Source of the DNA: Chitinophaga sp. YR627
GTDB taxonomy: Bacteria > Bacteroidota > Bacteroidia > Chitinophagales > Chitinophagaceae
NCBI RefSeq assembly: GCF_900114995.1
Contig: NZ_FOUX01000006.1
Location: 620,001 to 684,000, forward strand
Direction of reading: 5' to 3'
Length of the DNA stretch: 64,000 bases
Under the pieces are notes generated by a model that did no database searches, had not been told where the DNA came from, and saw only the letters and a program-made list of their open reading frames with translations. Positions 36,432-43,343 of the stretch are shown piece by piece. The translations under genes and the position numbers were made by a program. The number at the start of each line of letters is the position of its first letter. The stretch's first letter is position 1.

Positions 36432-37770
36432 TCAAATAATAGAACATGTTGTATGTATAAATGGTGGAAGTGGAGTCCTTTTCCAACCTTCATGCGAGGA
36501 AACAACCTACATACTTACTTGCGACCACGTTGTTAAAAAAAATGAATTAGGATATAGCTTGCCTGTTGCGAAGGTTTTAATGTATGATCAGATCTCGGGA
36601 AATTTTACTAAGAGTCATGAAATACCTTTACATGAAAACTTAAACTATTTCAGAGATGAAAAATTAGATCTCGCTATAATCAAAATTCCAAAAGTTAATG
36701 TAAATACGGACTTAGTTTGCATTGAAGAGTTCGAAAAGTACGATGGTAATATACATCTCTGTGGATTTCCTAACAATCGACGTGTTGGAAATATACCACT
36801 AATAAGAGTCGATTCAAAAATTACTTTATTTCCTGGAAATAATTCGGGAAAGAGAGAAGGAAGAATCCCTGGCAACTTACGGCATGAAGATATTGAGGGC
36901 CAATCTGGAGGAGCTATTTACTGTTTGGAGGGAGGCCGTGTTCGCCTTATTGGTATTCAGAATAAAGTTGTCGTTAAAAATGAAGAATTGGGGCGAATAC
37001 TCTTTACTCCTATTAAGGATTTTAAAGACATTGTAGTATCGGCGGCTGGAAAGCTGGAAGCCATTGAACCTTATTACCTTAAGAACTTTGCACATTTACT
37101 TTCAGATATTTTCAATCTAGCAGAAGAACGTGTGACACGGGAAGCCAGGAAAAAAATGATTTTTGTCTTGGAGAGTATTGCAAACAGAATTATATCAGCG
37201 AACATAACACCGAAAACAATTTTGCGTTCAATAGAAAAAAAATTTTTACTCCTTCATAATCAACAACTCGACAGCCTTAATGCTAAGAAATTATGGTGCT
37301 TCTGGTTAGAAATGCTTGTAATTATTCAAGTAGCTACTAATAAAGAGTATAAGGATGGATCTTTGAACGATTTGTTTAGAAAATTCAGATTGTTTTATTC
37401 AGATACTAATAGTGATTTTTTTCTAAAGCATCTAGAAGACCTTTGTCGCACAGATTACGAAGGATTAGATAATGATGGACTGGTTATTGTAGCTAGTAAC
37501 GCACCTTTATCAATTAAACCGTTTTTAGAGCTTGAAGACATTGTTCAAGATATATCGATTGCGGAAATAAAAGATGAGATTGAATTTAGTAATCAACAAT
37601 TAAAAATAGACAATCCCAAGCCATTCGCTCTATATGCTTATAAATTCATTAACATATCGGCATTTAAAGACTACACATTGGCAAAAAATTATTCCAACTT
37701 AAAAGAAATAAGCCTTCATTCAGTTTTAGAAGAATTATTTAGAATTTATGGAACATACATTAATAGATAA
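36421..37770 (+). CDS. Trypsin-like serine protease with C-terminal helical domain (ABC-3C effector)
   Basis: 449 aa from the ATG at 36421, which overlaps the upstream stop by 11 bp; an ATG at 36391 is possible but adds unstructured residues. The complete chymotrypsin-type triad is visible: His36 in YILTCDHVV, Asp83 in EKLDLAIIKIP, Ser162 in IEGQSGGAIY. The protease domain ends at about 215. The remaining 230 residues are helical, as in the C-terminal domains that tie effectors to the ABC-3C complex. No signal peptide, so a cytoplasmic protease. It would be kept inactive until the ATPase and middle component sense a trigger. Pairing of MBL and trypsin modules is also known among Avs proteins. 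Confidence 0.84.
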   Translation: MAIDQIIEHVVCINGGSGVLFQPSCEETTYILTCDHVVKKNELGYSLPVAKVLMYDQISGNFTKSHEIPLHENLNYFRDEKLDLAIIKIPKVNVNTDLVCIEEFEKYDGNIHLCGFPNNRRVGNIPLIRVDSKITLFPGNNSGKREGRIPGNLRHEDIEGQSGGAIYCLEGGRVRLIGIQNKVVVKNEELGRILFTPIKDFKDIVVSAAGKLEAIEPYYLKNFAHLLSDIFNLAEERVTREARKKMIFVLESIANRIISANITPKTILRSIEKKFLLLHNQQLDSLNAKKLWCFWLEMLVIIQVATNKEYKDGSLNDLFRKFRLFYSDTNSDFFLKHLEDLCRTDYEGLDNDGLVIVASNAPLSIKPFLELEDIVQDISIAEIKDEIEFSNQQLKIDNPKPFALYAYKFINISAFKDYTLAKNYSNLKEISLHSVLEELFRIYGTYINR

Positions 37771-38299
37771 TCAAACAAGGGATCAGTTTATTTCTCATTT
37801 TGGAAATCTTGAATTAGCATATCAGAAAATCTCCCTGGGAAGAGGATCTGCCCATGCCTTTTCTGTAACATTAGATAACGTAAGTACTTTAGGAGAAATT
37901 TGGCAGAATATTTCGAATTTCATTGCCATGCATTTCCAGACAAAAATCAGTGATAATTTTGGAAAATACAATTTCTATTTATTTTATATAGTACTAGGAA
38001 ATATAAGCAACGAACTAAAGTATAAAATTGAGAATAATACCTTTTCCAGCAGAAAAATTATTGTTACAGAAAAAGAAGTACTGAGCTCTTTGGTCAATTC
38101 TCATATCCTAAATAATGATCTAACAATCAGTCATGATGTTGCTGTTGTAGTTGATTCATTTCGGAAAAATGAGCAATTATGGAATATGCTACAAGGTAGA
38201 GTCCTAAAAGGTATAAGGGTTACAAATGCGGCCACTGATACCTATAATGAATTATTGAAACTTAAAAAAGAAGACCAAGATGAAATTCAAGAAGATTGA
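37748..38299 (+). CDS. ABC-3C middle component (putative)
   Basis: 183 aa, overlapping the protease gene by 23 bp and the ATPase gene by 20 bp, which implies translational coupling. Soluble and mixed alpha/beta (GEIWQNISNFIAMHFQTKIS, YNFYLFYIVLGNISNELKYK). I cannot name a fold by motif; the assignment rests on position and size, since ABC-three-component systems place a small middle-component gene between effector and ATPase to connect them. Confidence 0.65.
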   Translation: MEHTLIDNQTRDQFISHFGNLELAYQKISLGRGSAHAFSVTLDNVSTLGEIWQNISNFIAMHFQTKISDNFGKYNFYLFYIVLGNISNELKYKIENNTFSSRKIIVTEKEVLSSLVNSHILNNDLTISHDVAVVVDSFRKNEQLWNMLQGRVLKGIRVTNAATDTYNELLKLKKEDQDEIQED

Positions 38300-41200
38300 G
38301 ATATCAGCATTTAGAATATATGATAACCCGAAAGACGCGACTTTTGATTTTTCACTTTCGGACAACGGAGTGGCTGATTTTGTATCCATATATGCTCCAA
38401 ATGGATTTGGTAAAACTTCTTTTTATGACGCTGTAGAATGGTGTATGACTAATAATATTCAACGATTCTGGCAAAATAAAGAAATTACTGAGGGTGCAAT
38501 TAATGCACAAAATAACTTTCATGATGGTCAATTGAAAATATATCAAAACATTGATTCCAAATTGGAAACATTTGTTAATATTTTAGATGAAAACGACACA
38601 TCAATTCAAAGGATACTAAATACGAGAGCAAAATCTGACGCCAAATATGTTAAAGAACCCGAAAGAAGAAATTTCAGTACTGTAATTCTTTCTCAGGAAT
38701 GGGTTTCCGCATTTCTGAAAGAAACTAATGGAGTAGAACGATATAAAATATTTATGTCAAATCCTGAATTACAAAACTTGGCAGAATACTTCAAGAATCT
38801 AAAGGTATTAGTAGGACAATGCAATAAAAATATTTCTAGTTTTGAGTATAATGTAGCGAATCGGGAACGAGATATTTTAAACGATCAGAATAGTAATCTA
38901 TTAGACTCGATTAGCTCAACAATCTCAGTATTGGAATCTATGGGTCAAGTTGTTGCGCACCCATCTCTGGACATGGATGAACTGCAAGTACTGGAATTTA
39001 AGAACAGTATTACAAACGCTAAAAGCCAGATTAAAACAGGCTCTCTTGTACAACAAATCGCAGATTTACAGATAGCAAAGGCAGGTAGTGACGGAATAGC
39101 TGGTGTCGATCAATATTATGACCTTATCACTACTCGCTCACATCTAAACAAAGAACTAGAAAATTTACATTTTCTAGTCGAACAATACAAAAAACTAGAT
39201 ACATTTCAGATTGAACGAGAATCCTTCGATGAACATAGACGGAAAACATTGATATCAAAGGAAGAACTGCTAACCTTGCGATCAATATTCCCAGAGTATA
39301 AGCAGGTAGAAATATTACTTTCAACAAAACAATCCAGCTTACGTGATCTTGAGTTAGAAAGAAGCCGTTTACAATCAATTCATAGTAATCAAAAGCAGAT
39401 TTTCAACGATGAAAAGGGGAAAATAGATATACTATCCAAGAGAGTAGAGGCAATCAACGCGACTATTCTAGATGTTCCCAATATAGAATTAGATATTAAT
39501 ATTTCGTTTGAACATTTAGCATTTTTCTATTTTGGTGTAGAACAGATAGATGCACAAATCTTCGCCATATCATTAGTTAATGTGCAGCTCTTGAATGAAG
39601 TTCAAGAGTACAAAGAAATTTTAGAAACGTTTATTAAAAATGGTGAATTCGAAAGAATAAATAGATCATTGATTGGCCAATCTGATAGTCATAGACTAGA
39701 TGTCCTTATTGAGTTGAAGAAGAACCATCACGATATTACTCAAGCTTTAGAGATAGTAGATCAAAGGATTGTTGAATTCGAATCAATGAATTCACTATTG
39801 AAAGAGGTGCTTTCTAAAGGATTAGACCTGATAAATGAGAATAAATTAAGTGACTGTCCTTTATGCAGCCAAACGTATAATTCATATTCAACGCTATTAG
39901 AAAAAGTAACAACTAATAAGCTGATTGAAGAAACAATTTCCAATTTGTGGTCTGAACAGGCGTTATTAAAACAAAAACTGGAAAACAATAGTAAAGTAAT
40001 AGCCGAAAATATTCAGTTTATAAATAGTTATATTGGTCAACGATCAACAGTGCTGTCGTCTTTTATTGAAAGTAATAGTAATCAAATCTCTAACTTAGAG
40101 TTAGACCAGCGCGTTATTAATTCACTTATCAATGAAACTATAACTATCATTATTAATAATAGGTTAAAATTGGACAATAAAACGCCTGATGCCTTTGTAG
40201 CCTATTTAACCACCTCATTAATTGAATTATCCCAAACTGTAAACGATTCAAAAAAAATGAGAGATGACATTTATAAAGAGTTAGGGGTAACTGAAATAGA
40301 ATTAGGAATTAATCAAAACAAGATCAGTCGAATAGAAAAAGAAGTGGAAGATCTAAAAGGGAATAATAGCTACAAATCGATTTCGAATTGGTTCTTTTTT
40401 GAAGAACCACAAAAAGAAATATCAGAACAAATACTTATTGATAGGATTGTAGTGATTGAATCTTCATTTATTAATTATGACAATAAATTAAAAACTACTG
40501 AGGATAGCATAAAAATACTCAACCTGCAACTTGAGTCAATTTCACGTGAAAATACCATTAAAACCCAAAATCAGTCAGAAGAACAACTTCTTCTGACTAA
40601 TAATATCATTAAACGATATATAGAGTTCTTAAATTCGAGCCTCGATATATTAAATATACCTGAAATAAAACAGGACTTGATAACAATATTAGATACAAAA
40701 ATTCACGAAAGGCAGGAAGAACTTGCTCGTGCAAAACTCATAAATGATCAGTTTTTGAAACTGGAAACTTATACTGAAAACTTGATGCCATTTTTACGCA
40801 TCGCCAAGCTAAAGGAGCAAAACCGTGTTGATAACGCGGAAATTAAGGTGATTAATAAAATGAAAGCGGAGTTGGAAGATGAATGGCGTAAAGTAAAAGA
40901 AGAGCTTGATGGTAAATTGAAACAGTTTTTTTATCTCGATTTAATCAATACTATCTACAATAAAATTGATCCTCACCCTACACTAAAAAAAGTTGATTTT
41001 CACGTAGATCTGGATGCAGAAGACCCTAAGCTGGATATTTTCGTTAAGGACGACTCTATTGACGTAGAGAAACCGTATGTGCCAAATCTCTATTTTAGTA
41101 CAGCACAAATCAATATTCTCAGTCTTAGTATCTTCCTAGCGTCTGCTTTGAATTCTAAGGAATATAAGTGTATTTTTATCGACGATCCTATTCAGAGCCT

Positions 41201-41405
41201 GGACACTATCAATATACTTTCAACCATTGACTTGCTTAGAAGTATTGTGATTAATCACGGGAGGCAAATTATACTCTCCACCCACGATGAAAACTTTCAC
41301 AAGCTACTTGCCAGGAAAATTCCTTCGGATTTCTTCAAATCGAAATTCATAGAATTAGAGAGTTTTGGAAAGGTAAAAAAGAGCTTTGAAGACATCAGTC
41401 AGTAA
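38280..41405 (+). CDS. SMC/Rad50-like ABC ATPase of ABC-3C type
   Basis: 1041 aa. Walker A YAPNGFGKTSFYDAVEW (Lys45), long coiled coil with a CPLC half-hook at about residues 526-529 (DCPLCSQTY), ABC signature region STAQINILSLSIFLA at about 935-950, Walker B IFIDDPIQSLDTINIL at about 962-977 and the H-loop His in ILSTHDEN. The zinc-hook-like CxxC suggests dimerisation as in Rad50. In ABC-3C systems this subunit is thought to sense abnormal DNA and to control the effectors through the middle component. It is the last gene of the operon and overlaps the convergent next gene by 7 bp. Confidence 0.86.
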   Translation: MKFKKIEISAFRIYDNPKDATFDFSLSDNGVADFVSIYAPNGFGKTSFYDAVEWCMTNNIQRFWQNKEITEGAINAQNNFHDGQLKIYQNIDSKLETFVNILDENDTSIQRILNTRAKSDAKYVKEPERRNFSTVILSQEWVSAFLKETNGVERYKIFMSNPELQNLAEYFKNLKVLVGQCNKNISSFEYNVANRERDILNDQNSNLLDSISSTISVLESMGQVVAHPSLDMDELQVLEFKNSITNAKSQIKTGSLVQQIADLQIAKAGSDGIAGVDQYYDLITTRSHLNKELENLHFLVEQYKKLDTFQIERESFDEHRRKTLISKEELLTLRSIFPEYKQVEILLSTKQSSLRDLELERSRLQSIHSNQKQIFNDEKGKIDILSKRVEAINATILDVPNIELDINISFEHLAFFYFGVEQIDAQIFAISLVNVQLLNEVQEYKEILETFIKNGEFERINRSLIGQSDSHRLDVLIELKKNHHDITQALEIVDQRIVEFESMNSLLKEVLSKGLDLINENKLSDCPLCSQTYNSYSTLLEKVTTNKLIEETISNLWSEQALLKQKLENNSKVIAENIQFINSYIGQRSTVLSSFIESNSNQISNLELDQRVINSLINETITIIINNRLKLDNKTPDAFVAYLTTSLIELSQTVNDSKKMRDDIYKELGVTEIELGINQNKISRIEKEVEDLKGNNSYKSISNWFFFEEPQKEISEQILIDRIVVIESSFINYDNKLKTTEDSIKILNLQLESISRENTIKTQNQSEEQLLLTNNIIKRYIEFLNSSLDILNIPEIKQDLITILDTKIHERQEELARAKLINDQFLKLETYTENLMPFLRIAKLKEQNRVDNAEIKVINKMKAELEDEWRKVKEELDGKLKQFFYLDLINTIYNKIDPHPTLKKVDFHVDLDAEDPKLDIFVKDDSIDVEKPYVPNLYFSTAQINILSLSIFLASALNSKEYKCIFIDDPIQSLDTINILSTIDLLRSIVINHGRQIILSTHDENFHKLLARKIPSDFFKSKFIELESFGKVKKSFEDISQ

Positions 41406-42454
41406 GATGTTGACTCGAGTATTTTTTCTTTAATTAAAGTTTCTGTGTTAAAAGTCAGAATACTGTTAGAACAATAATAGAGAGCCACCAGGTCTGCTAG
41501 GGGAATTTTAATAAGTTCTATAGCTTTGTCTCCAGGAAATCTAAACAGCTCATTGTAAACATCCAAAGCGCTGATAGTTTCATGATGCTGGTTGAATTGG
41601 TTACGCAAATGAATCAATTCTTCCTGCATTTCTACATCCATTTTTTTGACGTCTAAGGAGCCTAAGAAAGTGTCAAATGCTTTATGAAGCTCCACCAGTT
41701 TATATTCTGCACAGAGACTATTTTTGAAATCAGTACTATTAAAATTCTCTAAATCCCAAACAAAGGATTTTAAGGACAATTCAATCGCATGTCTTATCAG
41801 AAACAACAATGGTATATAACAATTTTGTAGACTAATTGATTCGTTAAGAATTCCCTCCAACAAAATTTCAATTATATAGTCATATTGAAATCGTAAATGC
41901 CAATACTGCAGTTCATGGGTCACTTTAAAATTTAAGTCCCAATCTTTATGGAGTTTAAGCGTTGGACAAATTGGCTCTGCTTTATATATGCCAGCATTTA
42001 CAATTTGCTCATAAATGCTGAAATACTCGGTAGTTTCAATAACCTTCGTCGAATTAAAATATGTTGACTTGGTACAAGGGTCGACGTGATAGCGATAACA
42101 ATGACCATTTTGGTCTTGATTAATAATTTCGATTAACCGCTGTATTTCTTTTGGCACATCTTTTCCTAATTCATCAATTATCTCAGCAACGTTAGCGCTA
42201 TAAGGAATAGTCTTTCCCTTTCTGTATAACTCTCCTTTCAATTGTAACTCTAAAGTATGTCGCATTAAGAACAAAATCGCTTTCCCATGTGGGCTATATG
42301 GATAGGGCATATCAAACACTGCCTGCATTGTTTGATAAATTACATACGCGTATGATGCATAATAGTCATTCCAGGAAAGATTGGCATTAAGTGAAGAGAG
42401 ATCCAATTTCGACTGTATAGTAGGGTCAGCAAAATCTATTTTTCTAAGAAGCAT
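41399..42454 (-). CDS. Unknown protein with internal duplication, HEPN-like
   Basis: 351 aa on the minus strand, tail to tail with the ATPase. The chain contains two copies of one all-helical unit: AILFLMRHTLELQLKGELYR at about residues 60-79 and LLFLIRHAIELSLKSFVW at about 215-232, each preceded by a YxxY-rich helix. The (F/L)xRHxxELxLK pattern recurs in HEPN-like and other helical proteins of prokaryotic conflict loci, but the canonical RxxxxH site is not evident. Function unknown. Convergent placement argues that it is not part of the operon, yet it stays inside the same cassette. Confidence 0.65.
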   Translation of the reverse strand: MLLRKIDFADPTIQSKLDLSSLNANLSWNDYYASYAYVIYQTMQAVFDMPYPYSPHGKAILFLMRHTLELQLKGELYRKGKTIPYSANVAEIIDELGKDVPKEIQRLIEIINQDQNGHCYRYHVDPCTKSTYFNSTKVIETTEYFSIYEQIVNAGIYKAEPICPTLKLHKDWDLNFKVTHELQYWHLRFQYDYIIEILLEGILNESISLQNCYIPLLFLIRHAIELSLKSFVWDLENFNSTDFKNSLCAEYKLVELHKAFDTFLGSLDVKKMDVEMQEELIHLRNQFNQHHETISALDVYNELFRFPGDKAIELIKIPLADLVALYYCSNSILTFNTETLIKEKILESTSY

Positions 42455-43076
42455 TTGGGTTCTTATTTAAAATTAGAGATAGTAATCAGGTCGTTTGTAC
42501 TACAAAATAAATCCATTAATACGCAGTCTAAATGCGTACCGGATAAATAAATACGAATATTTTTAGACTATTTGATTACTAATCTCTAGAGGATAGAGGA
42601 TACCACGCCATTGTATTTTTGTAAAAATCTTCCCGCCTACTCCTTTTTAAACGGTTGCCAGAACCACATCAACAATTTTATCTCTAAGTACCTCCAACGT
42701 GTTCGTAGTCAATATCATTTGTTGCGATTATGACATTTTCAGTGTTAATGATCCTGAGCATATGATCCAATACATCAAAAGAAATGATAGTAGGAATGGT
42801 TAATAGTGAATCTCACATAAGGTTCACTATTTGATTTGCAATACGAATTTATTAGAAAGCTTAACTGTTTGTCTAAGTTATGATTCGAGCTGTTATATAA
42901 CAAGGCGTGCAATCGACCAGAAATAAGTTTACAAAGATTTCAATGATCCTGAATTTAGTTTACGACTGAATGATGGACAATAATCTGAGCAAATTTGGAC
43001 AAGTTTCTTACGATACATGACATTTTGAGGAAAAGCGGGGAAGTAGATTTTTGGGTGGCTGTATATTGGTCTCTTA
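42455..43076. other. Spacer before recombinase, with decayed fragment and hairpin
   Basis: ATAGTGAA (42813-42820) pairs with TTCACTAT further on (about 42833), a possible terminator. On the minus strand, 42700-42810 reads IPTIISFDVLDHM and INTENVIIATNDIDYEHVGG before a stop, which looks like the tail of a lost gene. No complete gene seen. Confidence 0.35.
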
Positions 43077-43343
43077 TTGAATCATATGAAACATGAAGTC
43101 CAACGCCAGTTACCCGCAAAGCCCTCAATTGAGGAAGCAAAACAAATCCTCCAGGCAGATCAATACGCTTATACAGACGAGGAAGTTATCATAATAATAG
43201 ACTTTATTCATCGTCTGGCAGCTATTGATCTGAATATCTATGAACAATCAAATCCACAAATTCATCACATTAAAGACTACAACAATGATCACTCAAAGAA
43301 AAGCGTTCCTATATCCAAGAGTCAGCACAGACGAGCAAGCTGA
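43077..43343 (+). CDS. Small protein preceding serine recombinase
   Basis: 88 aa, overlapping the recombinase start by about 59 bp in another frame. Mostly helical (SIEEAKQILQADQYAYTDEE, VIIIIDFIHRLAAIDLNIYE) and highly charged at the end. Small genes of this size and type commonly precede Bacteroidota serine recombinases, so it may be an accessory or directionality factor. That is positional inference; there is no DNA-binding motif I can point to. An ATG three codons further on is an alternative start. Confidence 0.6.
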   Translation: MNHMKHEVQRQLPAKPSIEEAKQILQADQYAYTDEEVIIIIDFIHRLAAIDLNIYEQSNPQIHHIKDYNNDHSKKSVPISKSQHRRAS

